Source of the DNA: Gambelia wislizenii
Lineage: Eukaryota > Chordata > Lepidosauria > Squamata > Crotaphytidae
Length of the DNA: 64,000 bases
Direction of reading: 5' to 3'
Assembly: GCA_030847615.1 (NCBI GenBank)
Contig: JAUMIR010000005.1
Coordinates: forward strand, 170,466,596-170,530,595
Position numbers and translations under genes: made by a program. Numbering within the stretch: position 1 is the first letter of the stretch; every line of letters starts with the position of its first letter. Of the stretch, positions 11,091 through 22,298 are shown in pieces. The notes beneath the pieces were generated by a model. It saw only the letters and a program-made list of their open reading frames with translations, was not told the DNA's origin and made no database searches.

Positions 11091-12649
11091 AATATTCTGC
11101 TTAGTAGGTATGCATAACTAAGTAACATCTCCTTGGCCAACCCCCGCAAGCCCACCTTAACAGCCAGCAGCCACATCAGGCGAAGGGCATCTGTTCAGCT
11201 GCTAATCAGGGCACAAAAAGGGATATTTCCTGCCCCCTCCCACCAATGAGTGAAGCTGCAAAAAAGAATTGTGACAACATCCGGCTTCTGATTGTTGTAG
11301 CCTACCTCACTAGTGAGAGGGTATGGAAACGTCACCCTCCTTGTGCCCCGATCAGCAGCTGAACAGACCTCCTTTTCCTGATGCAGCTACTGGCTATTAG
11401 ACAGCCTGGGGGGCATTTGCATACTCTTACAGTAAGATTACATCGTCTTACTGAATATGGAGCAGTTACGGATCTATAACTCTGGGTTACGGATCTGTAA
11501 TTGCAATACAGAATGTCAGCCATAATTATTAAATGCATGTGAGAATGTCTGCTTGGTTTCACTGAAGAAATTGATGCAATTGCCCATGAGGAAGAGCCTC
11601 ATTTTTCAAAAACATATTGGGCCTTAATAAATGATCCGATTCCTACTAAGAACTTTTGAGGGGGCCCCTGCTTACCTTTGTTTCCTTCAGCCATAGGAGT
11701 GTTCTTTGGTGGGGGGCTGGAAGAAGAAGGAATTCTTGCAGGAAATGAACCTCATCTGTGGATGGTTTCTCCATTACTGTAACTGTCAAAAAAGTTTGAA
11801 AATTTCCCTCAGGCAGTTTTAAACATTAACTTACTGGCAGCAGTCCAGTTTGAATTTCAAGTCATAGATACCTGACACCACAAGGCAAATCTCAGCTAAG
11901 GTAGATGGGATCATTATGAAATGAAATTATACATTTCTCTCTCTGGGTAAACAGTCTTTTCCTCTCGTCTTTAATTTGTAAAAAAAAAAAAGTCCAGTGG
12001 AAAAAAATTCCTGATTTGTTAAATAAACACACTAGGCAAAAAGTGATAGGAAATATTATTCCCAGCAATGTGTCTGCAGGGACCTCAGGCCCAGCTAACA
12101 AGCATAAACCCTGATACAGTTACAGCTACTAATATGCACAGTTAAACTGCAGCTGCAGGCACACTAATGCCAGTTCTGGTTGTTGGGCCCATAAGAGATT
12201 AAAGCCATTTCAACGGTTTTATTTAAGCCACATGTAATTTTACACCTTGGCCACTAGGAGATGATGTGGCATAGCTGTCACTGACCAATCTGGTTTTTTG
12301 TTTGTTTGTGTGTTTGTTTGTTTGTTTTTGTTACACAGAAGTGGATTCAGAAGTTAAGGGACAGGGTGGGAACTCTATGCAGGGTTGGCTCAAGACATTT
12401 TCCTGACTGAGACAGAGTGGCACATGGTACACCTCCTTCACAAAGTCAAAGTACATAGTTCCCTGAGCCACTGGTGTTCTTTTGCTTCTGAGTCAGAAAA
12501 GCTGTCAGGCATCCCCCAACATTCTGGGGTGAGTAAACATACAATCCTAATTAAATAACTCACAATTTGCAGCCCTATCATGACACCCAAAATTTATTGT
12601 GTGAAATCTCTGTCTCACTCCATCTAATGGTAGGGCTAGCATTGACTCA
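11091..12649. other. No gene recognised; (GTTT)n at 12297-12335
   Basis: Unassigned sequence with an imperfect (GTTT)n microsatellite at 12297-12335. No exon-like open frame with splice signals is visible. Confidence 0.4.
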
Positions 12650-13594
12650 GGGCTGTCTGCCCTATCAAAAACCCCTGTGAATGCCCCCAAATCTGCAACA
12701 ATTAGGCTACATGGGACATGGCCTTTTCCCTGAATCTGGGGCGATCCAAACACATATCGCATGGCCCAGACACACAGCATTTTGGGGTATCTTATCTAGA
12801 TGCAGAGTATGTGGGATTCGGAGTTTTCTCTATATTTTCATCTGCCACCGCAGCTGCTGCAGACACTGTGGACTTTTCCAGACGATACTTACCATGCAAG
12901 GAGGTCTCGGGAGAGGCACGGCGCTGTCGCGCAGCAGGGGATCCTTTTAAGACGCCGCCATCCCTCTTCCGAAATCATTGGTGTCATTTCCATGAAGGAT
13001 TGGAAGTGGCCGTGCCATATTTTAATCACGGAAGTTGCCCGTGAGTAAAAAATGGCCAAATATGGTGCGGCTGCCTCCAATCTGTCACGGAAGTGACACA
13101 GATGATTTCAGTAGAGGAACGGCATCTTCTGAAACAGGCCCCCTGCCGCGCAGCAGCGTCGTTACTGTTATGAGCCTTCTTGCACTGTAAGTACCCATCT
13201 GAAAAAGTCCTGTGACCAATTTTAAAGCTCCAGAGGCATTTCCCAGCCAAAGGGAAAGGTCTTCTCCCTCCCCCAGGCTCGGCAGCGCTGCCTCTGCCCA
13301 CTATCCACTCACCCATTGCTTCCTTCAAGTGCCTCTTCCTGCAATGGGTGAGTTGGTGGAGGCAGTGCTACTGAGCCAGGGGAAAGGAGAAAACCTTTCC
13401 CTTCAGCTGGGAACTGCTTCTGGAGCTTTAAATTATGGTCGAGGTGGCAGTGGCAGTGGTGGTGGCAGATGAAACTTTGCTGGGACAGTGAAGACAAGGT
13501 ACCCCACATCCCTTTGGAGAATTATAATATGCATGGCTTCGTGGGGGGGGGATGCATGATTTTGCATGATTTTGCCCCATATGTAGAAAAGCCC
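12650..13594. mobile_element. TIR element, family B (GGGCTTGTCTACA termini), interrupted
   Basis: The ends GGGCTGTCTGCCC (left) and ATGTAGAAAAGCCC (right) are inverted and flanked by TCA on both sides (12647-12649, 13595-13597). It aligns with 54564-55174 (CCCAAATCTG, CATGGCCCAGA, GTATGTGGGATT, GAAAGG-TTTCTCCCTCCCCC-like blocks). A family A MITE sits inside at 12870-13210. Non-coding. Confidence 0.75.
12870..13210. mobile_element. Long-TIR MITE, family A, nested in family B
   Basis: It starts GGACTTTTCCAGACGATACT and ends TCTGAAAAAGTCC, with TGT on both sides (12867-12869, 13211-13213). Internal mirrored sequence repeats GTGAGTAAAA-ATGGC and CGGAAGTGAC-like words of the 4607 copy. The host element can be read through if it is removed. 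Confidence 0.8.
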
Positions 13595-13614
13595 TCAGAG
13601 GCCTTTCACACTAA

Positions 13615-13838
13615 GGACTTTATCACGCTACACTGTTACCGTTCTATCATTCCACTTTAACTGCTATGACTGCCTTCTGTGTAATTCTGGGGTTTGTAGT
13701 TTAGTGAGGCCTAAGAGCTTTCTGGCTGACAGTTCTAAATGCCCCTCCCTAAACTGCAAACCCCAGAATTCCATAGGAGTCAGCCATAGTAGTTAAAATA
13801 GAATAAAAGAACTATAACAGTAGAGTGTGATAATCTCC
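13615..13838. mobile_element. Palindromic MITE, family D (GGACTTTATCACRCTACACT)
   Basis: The 224-bp element has TIRs GGACTTTATCACGCTACACT and ...AGTGTGATAATCTCC, with TAA on both sides (13612-13614, 13839-13841). The inner arms TTTAACTGCTATGACTGCC and GGGGTTTGTAGTTTAG pair with their reverse complements in the right half. Relatives are at 45583-45802 and 59148-59390. Confidence 0.75.
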
Positions 13839-13841
13839 TAA

Positions 13842-14040
13842 CATACCGATAACACTATGATTCCATTTTAACTGTCACAGCAATATTCTATAGGATCTGG
13901 GCCCTGGCAATTTAGGGAGTATTATTTAGAATCCTCAGCCAGAGAGCTCTAGTGCTTTATCAAACTAAAAAATCAGGATTCCATAGGTTGAGTCATGGCA
14001 GTTAAAGTGGAATTATTGCATTATAATGTGAGAGGGACCT
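13842..14040. mobile_element. Second family-D-like MITE, degraded
   Basis: It shares ATTCCATTTTAACTGTCACAG on the left and CATGGCAGTTAAAGTGGAAT on the right with the neighbour at 13615, in the same palindromic layout. The ends are blurred and no duplication is clear. Confidence 0.5.
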
Positions 14041-14054
14041 AGGTTTAAGACTGA

Positions 14055-14686
14055 GGAGATTATCACACAACCTTTTTAATCTGGAACAGGGACGACAGGA
14101 GATCGCCAAAGGGTTTTCTGATCACACGACATCATCCCCGCCCAGTTCTGCTCCTGTGCCCCCTCCGTTCCGTTTCAGTTTTCTTCAATTGATGGATTAA
14201 TCCGTCAATAGATTGCCCATTCCATTTCCATAATGGAATAAGGGGCTTGTGAACAGGTGTCCTGTTGTGCTGGTGCTATGCCAGCCACAGTGAGAGGTCC
14301 CTCCCAAAGACTTCCTGGTGCGATCAGGATGAGGAGGTAAGTGGTACCCTTGTTTTTCCCCTTGGGTTACTTGTATAATTTAAAGGGTGTTCGAGGGCTT
14401 TGTATCCTTTTTTTACATTTGGTTGTCTTTGTATTTTTAAATTTCCCGCACATCATTCTCTCACAAGAATGTGCGGGATTTGCTTTCTGGGATGTGAATG
14501 CAGCTTTATGACAGCTGCATTCACTCCCGGAGGACCAAGGGCAGGTGAGCAGTTAATATCGTGGAACAAGGTGGGTGTATGAAAAAAAAGTGTTTTAACT
14601 GGAACAGGGACGGGAGTGGGGCAGGAGTGGGGTGGGGTGGGGTAGTGGGACGGAAATTCTATCAGACAGCGTGTCTGATAATCTCC
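14055..14686. mobile_element. TIR element, family C (GGAGATTATCACAC termini)
   Basis: Termini GGAGATTATCACACAACC and ...GTGTCTGATAATCTCC; flanks TGA (14052-14054) and AGA (14687-14689), a probable 3-bp duplication with one change. The interior shares GCATTCTCTC-CAAGAATG and GGAACAGGGACGGGAGTGG with 18778-19391 and 37230-37729. Non-coding. Confidence 0.7.
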
Positions 14687-14689
14687 AGA

Positions 14690-16554
14690 GTCAACACACA
14701 TCTAGTCAACTAGTACAGCAGATGGTACCACATTTTTACAAAAGTTATGAAGGCCATGGGCACATGAGAAATAATACTTGAAACAGACCATGTATATATT
14801 CCAGTCAATAGTATTTGAAACAGTTTTCCAAAGCAGCAAAGATGAAAAGACTGAGTGTGGGGAGGGGGACTACTCTCCCTACCCCCATTTTGTGGAAACC
14901 TCACCTTTCCCCCTCAGCTTTCACATCTCTAGCAGTAGCTGAGTCGGGCTTGCAAAAATACTGGCCAAGCCTATCTGAGGTTGGATAAATCTGGTTTTTA
15001 TGCTTTACTGGAAGCGTGAAAAGAGAACTTTGGCATCACTAAGGCTAGTGTCACCCCTCCCCTTCAACAGTGTCACCTGATGCAGTTCGGTCTTTCCGTA
15101 TCCCCTTGTGAGGTAGCCCTGACTCTCTATGTGCATGAATACAACACATACACACACCTTAGAAGTAAGGCTACTTTTGTGATCCACTCAGGCATCCTCC
15201 TTTTGGAGAACCTTCAAGCTGGATCCTTCCAGACACTTCCATGGATTTCTCTAGCCTGGAAATCTCAGAACATTGTGTCTCTCGCCACCACCAACTCTTG
15301 ATTTTAAGATTCCCCTTTTTCACAGACCAAGAAGAGACGGTCGAGTACCTATGACTTTTCCAGCCCTGGCTGTGGTTTTACCAACCCCCCTCCCTTCTCT
15401 CCAGAAACAGAGGAGAATATGAATGTAGTATGATCCAAGACAGGCACATGGAAGCTTGGCTTAGGTAGGAAAAATAAATGCTTATTTATTCAAGCAAGTA
15501 AATCACATTTAAAAGGTAATCATTTTATGAAGAAAACGCCTTTTCTCCAGGTTCAGCTTAAAGTTACAGAGATATGGTAAAAGTATGGAATTACATCCAG
15601 CAAAGGAAAATAAATCATAAAATCCTAACACCATCTAACTAATACATTTTCCCCTAAGATTCTACTCACAAACTGTGAAGTCCAGTATTCAGGATTCAGT
15701 CTTTGAATTCCCAGGAGGTTGTGAGACGGCTGGGCCATCTAGGCCTGGCTCACCAGCTGCCTCCATTGTTCAGCTCTGGGTCTGTCATCTGCATCCCAGA
15801 CCCCCCTCTGTCTTTCCTCATGGTCTGACTCTACCATGTGCTCAGAATGAAGAATTTATAGTCCTTATTTGAATTTGACCCCCCAGCCTTCTGGTGGACC
15901 ACTTATTGGCTCTGGTGAACTTACCTCATTGTTGACATTGACCTGGAGGTGTTACCTTTCCCCCAGAGCTCTAATTAAGCCTAAAGTTGTTCATCCTTTG
16001 TTTACCTGATTGTTGAGATTGCAGCTGCCTGATCACTGAATGGCAGGATAATGGGAGAGGCAACCCCACATTATCACACACCCACACTGCCACCAAAAGT
16101 GGCAAAGCAGCAGGAACACTCATCTTTCCTGCTGCCTTTCTGCATGACATCATTGTCCTTTCATTCCAGTCCCATGGTGGACAAAGCTAAAACCCTGCCT
16201 TTTGCAAAAAAAAATTCTGGTTAGCAAAAAGGTATGGTTTTACCTTGGTCCCTTACAGAACTGGAATGAAAAAACAACAAGACCATGCAGGAAGGCAGCA
16301 GGAAAGATGGAACATTCCTGCTGCTTTTCTGCTTTTCCACAGAGTGTGGTAAGGCTCTTAGACCCATCATGACCATGCTGGCTAGGGCTGGGGAGAGTTG
16401 TAAGCTGTCAACATCTGGGAGGCAGAACACTTCCCGCTTTTGTCTTATATGCATGAAAGGATAAGATGACCCACCTGACCTGTTCATTGTCTTTCCCACT
16501 GTGGAGAGATTTCTGTATTTCCATTTAAATTACAAGATTATGACTAATGTTGCA

Positions 16555-16589
<35 letters not shown>

Positions 16590-18777
16590 ACTTTATCTCT
16601 CTCACACTCAGAATTAACATAACATTTGATAATTTCATGCATTTTTATTATCTTTTGGGTGTAAGACTAAGGGTCCAATCCACACTGAGTTGAGGAAAAA
16701 GGTTTTGATATTTTTGGTGTGATTGCTTATGTAGTCAAAACAGCAGCACCCAGAAGTAGGGTTTGCAGAAGATTTTTTAAAAACCAAAACCTAGAAATCT
16801 TCCTCCTCTAAATGCTGTGGGGCTTCCGAAACAGCAGAATGGGGACTGACCTAACTCAGATTCCATGGAAGGCTGACTGAATGCTGAAGGAGAAAAACAA
16901 CAGAAAGTTGGGTGGGAAAATAAATGGAGTATCCTTGAAAAGGCAGGGTTCTGGCCTTTCAGCCATGAACAGAAAAGTTTGCACTGCAACTTTTTGTTGT
17001 AACCTCTATTTGCTTTCTCTATGCCAGTTCTTATGAAGACCAAATAATACAGCTGTGGACAAGAGAGTGAGATGAGCACATTGGGGAATAGGCTCTGCAG
17101 AATGAGTTTGCAAAAGTACAAAAAATCCTAAATACTATTTGCATACCTACATATGCTTGGGGGGGTATAAGCTGTCCACTCAGTATAGACCTACTGAGAG
17201 ACACTTGGCACAGCCTGGAGATGAACTAAGCCAGGAGTAGCCAAAACAGCAGAACTGCATAGCAGAATGGGCACAAAACAAAGGCTCCAGATAGCAGTAG
17301 TTCCACAGCTCTAATCCACTTTCACACACAAGAAAGACTTAGAGACAGCAAGGTTCATCCAAAGATATCTGGAGGCCTTTATCTTCAGTTGCAGTATAAA
17401 CAAACACAGTATATACACAGCAAACCTCATTAACAAGCTCAACAGCGATTTCTCCAACATCCACCAACACTCCTCTTTCTCCACAACACCAACCCACACA
17501 CAATGCATCTTGTGCTTTAGCTATATCGGAATGTTTGATAGTCAGCCATCTGCCTAGCCACACCTGTGAACAAAACCACTTCAGCGGTGCTAGTAAGTGG
17601 TCTGTTGCTCCAACATTTTTCTGTTTGCCCTTAAAGCAATATTACCCTGACATGTTCATCACTTTCAAATTTAACTGCATGTAACCGTGTTTCCATAACT
17701 GAAACTCAACTGGTTAGAAAAGAACCCATCCAGGGAAAATGTCTTCAAATCACAAGCAACTATAATGTACATCCTCAGAAGTGCTTAGGTCTGGGGCATT
17801 ACTGATTCAATTACTTCGCTCATTCATTCTACTAGGGCTGTTTTCAGACAAGGCTTTTACTACCATACAGTTACTTTGCCACATTCACAGAGCTGACCCT
17901 ATCATTAGGCAGAGAGAAAATGCTACCATAGGCAAGAGAATTTGAATATCATGAAAGGACAACAGACAGCGAGGATTTTTTTTTTTACTGTTAGTAAAAA
18001 AAAAAATGCTAGAGAGGGGGAAAGGTCCTTGTTGCATTCTTTCCCTATGCACCAAGATCACTTGGCCGGCTTTAAATTTAGGCACCTTGACCTGAGATGC
18101 TTCCAAATGAGGTTTTTATTATGCCCTCACTCTGCCTCATTCATTGAATTTTACAGGGGTTCAGACACCATTGCCATCCATTTGTAGCCATCCCATATTT
18201 TTCAAGCCTTCTTTTTTTCATACCACAAAGGTTAAGGAAGAGATGGAGTAGTCTGTTGACTTTTTGTAGTGTGACCAGCTATACATTTGAAAGAACTCTA
18301 GGGCATAGTTGTGATTATGAAGAGGGAACCAAACAGGAATATCAAAACAATTAATTTTGTGTGTGGGGGGGGTGCACAGAGAAATGTTTGGCCATCAATA
18401 TTCAAGACTGAATAGACCATGCCTCTGAAAAATTAGGTTGGCTCAATTGTCTCTGAGGTCACTCACCCTTTTCCAACAAAACACATTTTTAGGAAGATGA
18501 GAGTGAGCTTTCACTTTTATGTCATCTGTGGAAAGGAAATTGGCTTTGTTTAAATTGGCTCCTAAGAGGAATGCAAAAACTGCTTTGGTTAGGATGTTTA
18601 TGGGCATTTTTCTTCCAAAATGGCTCTCATAAACAGCAGTGAGCAACTAAAACATGATACAAGAAATACAAGAATGCTCAAGCTGGTTTGCCAATTACTC
18701 CCTTTTGCCAAATGAGCTTAGGAACTATGACTCTGTGAGGGAGCAAAGATCTTCTAACCCAGTGGATTGAACTCACA
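14690..18777. other. Mostly unassigned; short repeat at 15031-15110; microsatellite at 16555-16592
   Basis: 15031-15110 is related to 3131-3235 and 24180-24260. 16555-16592 is (CT)n followed by (CA)n. I recognise no exon; frames such as 16777-17121 and 17311-17563 have no known homology. Confidence 0.4.
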
Positions 18778-19391
18778 GGAGATTTTCACACCGGGGCTAA
18801 AAGCCCCGGTTCTGTCCTGCCACCTCCTCTCCCGTTCCTCCAACAGAATGGAGGTAAATGTTCGCACACCTCTATTCCGCTGCAGGAACGGTCCTCCTCC
18901 CTCCTTGTCTGGCTGGCTGTAAATGCAACTGTCGTAAGGCTGCTTTTATGACCGGCTGGGGGAAATCCCGCTCGTTCTCACAAGAGAACGAGCAGGAGGG
19001 AAATTCAAATTAAAAAAAAAACCCAGCTGTCAATTAAAAGAATAAAAATAGAAATAAAATTTAAAATACAAGTAACCTGGGGAGGGGGGTGGGAAGGGTG
19101 GCACTTACCTGGATGTCCTGATCTTTGTAGGAAGTGCTCACCATGGAGCTCCTCCCCTGTCCCTGTCATTCCAGAACAGGGACGGGATCCAATTCGCACA
19201 CCCGTGTTCCATTGCAGAAACGGAACTGGGTGCTTAATAACGACTTTTCCCCGTAAATACTATATCATGGGGAGAAAACAGAATGATGACAATTAGGGAA
19301 CAGAACAGGGTGGATGTCGTCTGAAAGGGAAAACCTTTCCCGACTCTGTTCTGTTCCTGCCACAGGATATATAGCCCATGTGAAAATCTCC
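18778..19391. mobile_element. TIR element, family C
   Basis: Termini GGAGATTTTCACACCGGGGC and ...CCCATGTGAAAATCTCC, flanked by ACA on both sides (18775-18777, 19392-19394). Internal words (CCTCCTTGTCTGGC, GAGAACGAGCAGG, AACAGGGACGGGATCC) resemble the 14055 copy in reverse order. 614 bp, non-coding. Confidence 0.75.
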
Positions 19392-19501
19392 ACAGCCTCA
19401 CTAATGACTGGGAGGACCACCTGGCTGTCAAGGTGAGACCTCAGAGGGCTCCTGGGAACTGTAGTCCAACAACATCTGGGGACCCACAGGTTGAGAACCA
19501 C
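19392..19501. mobile_element. hAT-type element fragment (right end only)
   Basis: The stretch ends with CACAGGTTGAGAACCACTG, the right terminus shape of SPIN/Charlie-like hAT elements, preceded by GGGAACTGTAGTCCAACAAC. No matching left end is visible. Confidence 0.45.
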
Positions 19502-19605
19502 TGTTCTAACCTAAAAGACCCAGCAGCTTCCTCACCAAACTACAATTCCCAGGATTCCTTGGGGGAGCTACTGCAGATGGTTAAGTAACATAAATTGACA
19601 TACAT

Positions 19606-20209
19606 GCAATTTTAGGCTGGATCAACAGGATCATAGTGCCACTCTATTCTGCTTTGGTCAGACCTCGCCTGGAATACTGTGTCCAGTTCTGAGCACCAGA
19701 GTTCAAGGAGAATCACCAGAGTTCAAGGAGAATATTAACAAACTGGAATGTGTCTAGGAAAGGGTGACCAAGATGATAAAAGGTCTGGAATCCAAGCCTT
19801 GTGAGGAACAATTGAGGGATCTGGATATGATTAGCTTCGAGAAGAGAAGACTGAGAGGTGATATGATAACCATTTTTAAATAACTGAAGGGATACCATGT
19901 AGAAGATGGAGCAAGCTTGTTTTCTGCTGCTCCAAACACTAGAACATGAACTAATGGATTCAAATTACAAGAAAAGAGATTCCACCTAAACATTAGAAAG
20001 AGCTTTAAAAAAACTGTAAGAACTGTTTGGCAGTAGAATAGGCTGCCATGGAGGGTGGTGGACTCTCCTTCTTTGGAGGTCTTTAAACAAAAGTTGTGTG
20101 GGTATCTTTCAGGAATGCTTTAGTTGTATGTTCCTGCATGGCATCAAGTTGGAAAGGATAGCCCTTGTGTCCCTTTCCAACTCTAAGATTTTAAGATTTT
20201 ATGATTTAT
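19606..20209 (+). mobile_element. CR1 LINE 3' fragment, older copy
   Basis: The plus strand reads ATAGTGCCACTCTATTCTGC, TGGAATACTGTGTCCAGTTC and GAAGGGATACCATGTAGAAG, matching the CR1 at 38967 but with many changes, and ends in TTCTAAGATTTTATGATTTA. A 20-bp tandem duplication lies at 19694-19733. Confidence 0.85.
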
Positions 20210-20506
20210 AGTGGATGCATGGTGACAGTGCAATGTATCAAAACACCTTTGAAAACACAGAAGGTTCAGTGCTCATGTGAAGACCAATATGGCTAGACAG
20301 GCAAGCAGACCAAAACATGAAGAAGCTGTAACCACCAGTATCCTTTCCTTATATGATTCTATGAGCTATGATTTAATCATTTACAAGAGTACAAAAGTTG
20401 CTGATAGATGGCAGAATTTTCATATTTAAAGACTGAACCCCCCTTTTTCTCTCTCTCTCTCCCCTGCCTGGTCATCAGGATCAGCACATGAAAGCAATAC
20501 CACTGC

Positions 20507-22287
20507 TCTCTCTCTGGCTTTTCTTCACAAATGAAGATTCAGGAAGGACTCATCCCGCACTTTCTGCAAGTGTGCTGATGACTGAAAAGGCCAATCCAAG
20601 ATAAACATGTCTGGTTGCAGAAAGCACAGCAGAAGGTCTCCTTGGGTGATGTTTCCGGGTTGTGATTCTTTCTGCGTTGTCCTTTCTCTTCAAGACTTGT
20701 TCGGCGTGAGCTCTCAAATAAGGCTGCAGCATTCTGGATAGTGCATCTCCATACCTCCCGATGTGAGACGAGGGCGGACCATTGTTGGTGATCAATTTGG
20801 CCGAGCCTGAGATGTTGTTTCAGGGAGTCCTTGTATCGCTTTTTTGCAGTGCCCCTCTTACACTGACCCATGGCGAGTTCACCGCAGAGTACTATTTTTG
20901 GGAGGCAATGGTCCTCCATCCTAGAAACGTGCCCTGCCCAGCGCAGCTGTGTTCTCAATATCATGGCCTCCATGCTGGTGATCCCTGCTTGCTCAAGGAC
21001 AGCAACATTTGTCACATAGTCCAGTGTATATTTAGGATTGTGCGTAGACAGCACTGATGAAAGCGTTCGAGGAGTCATAAGTGGTGGCGATAGGTGACCC
21101 ATGTTTCAGACCAGTAAAGGAGTATAGACAGAACAATGGCTCTATACACACTGATTTTTGTGCTTCGCCTCAGGTGTTTGTTACTCCAGACTCTTTTGTA
21201 AAGTCTTCCAAATACGCAATATGCCTTTGCTAATCTGTGATCGATCTCTTTGTCAATCTTGGCATCTGAGGAGATGATGCTTCCCAGGTAGGTGAACTGC
21301 TGAACGGACTTAAGCACAGATTTGCCTACAGCAATGTGGGGATGGTGGTGTTCATCCTGTGCTGCAGGCAGCAGATGAACCTTTGGTTTAAACAGCGAGG
21401 CCAGTTCTGTGCATGCTGTGCTCCACCAAAAAAATCCATTGCACAGGATTGAAGGATAAATCCAATTCCAAAAAAGCCCTGTAGCGATAGGCGAGGGACA
21501 AAACGGCAGGTGTAAAGATGCACTGGAAACCGCAGACCGAACCCTGCATGCAGGCGGTTCAGGACTTTGGTCACTTGAAGCTGACTCGGGAGATGACAGT
21601 CTTGTTCAGCAGCATCCTGAACAACTAAGCAGCCTTTTTAAAGGAGAGTACTGCTTGCTCCATATGGAGAGGGGCCTAGAAAAGGTGGCCTAACGAAAGC
21701 TCATCCCCGTCTACCTGGTTGGCTAGCCGTAGCCAACCAGCATCTTCTGATGCGGTCAAACCAAGGCAAAGAAACAAAGGCACACACCGGCCCCCAAAGG
21801 TGTAAATAAACTGATGCTTGCATGCTGGAACATCAGAACCATGCAAGACTCTGCAGATAGTGGATGGCCTGAGCGTCATTCTGTTCTATTAGCCCATGAA
21901 CTATCACAACTTAATATTGACATCGCTGCTTTTAGTGAAGTTTGTCTCCATGAGGAAGGCAGCCTTAAAGAACATGGCGCCGGCTACACACTTTACTGGT
22001 CTGGCAAACCCAAAACCGAAAAACATCTTTCAGAAGTAGGCTTTATGATTAAAAACTCCATTGCCTCCAAACTCGAAACCTTGCCAACAGGACACTCTGA
22101 TCGCATTATTTCCTTGCGCCTCCCACATGTTGTTCTCTTCAGTATATATACCCCAACCATACAAACTGACCCTGTTGAGAAAGACAAATTCTACACAGAC
22201 CTACGCCAACTCATACAAAAACTCCCTGTAGAAGATAAAATTATTATCCTTGGTGATTTCAATGCCAGAGTGGGAAAGAACTCCGAA
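20507..22287 (-). mobile_element. RTE-like LINE with 5' inversion (twin-primed insertion)
   Basis: 20507-~21590 on the minus strand is the RT C-terminal part: FTYLGSIISSDAKIDKEIDH, FGRLYKRVWSN, RTQLRWAGHVSRMEDH, KKRYKDSLKQHL, then a C2H2-like CAFCNQTCLSWIGLFSHQH. ~21600-22287 on the plus strand is the 5' part of the same kind of element, with an AP-endonuclease domain: LACWNIRTM, DIAAFSEVCLHEEG, KIIILGDFNARVG. An 11-bp duplication AATACCACTGC flanks the whole (20496-20506, 22288-22298). The arrangement is what twin priming yields. The clade assignment (RTE) is from recall. Confidence 0.85.
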
Positions 22288-22298
22288 AATACCACTGC

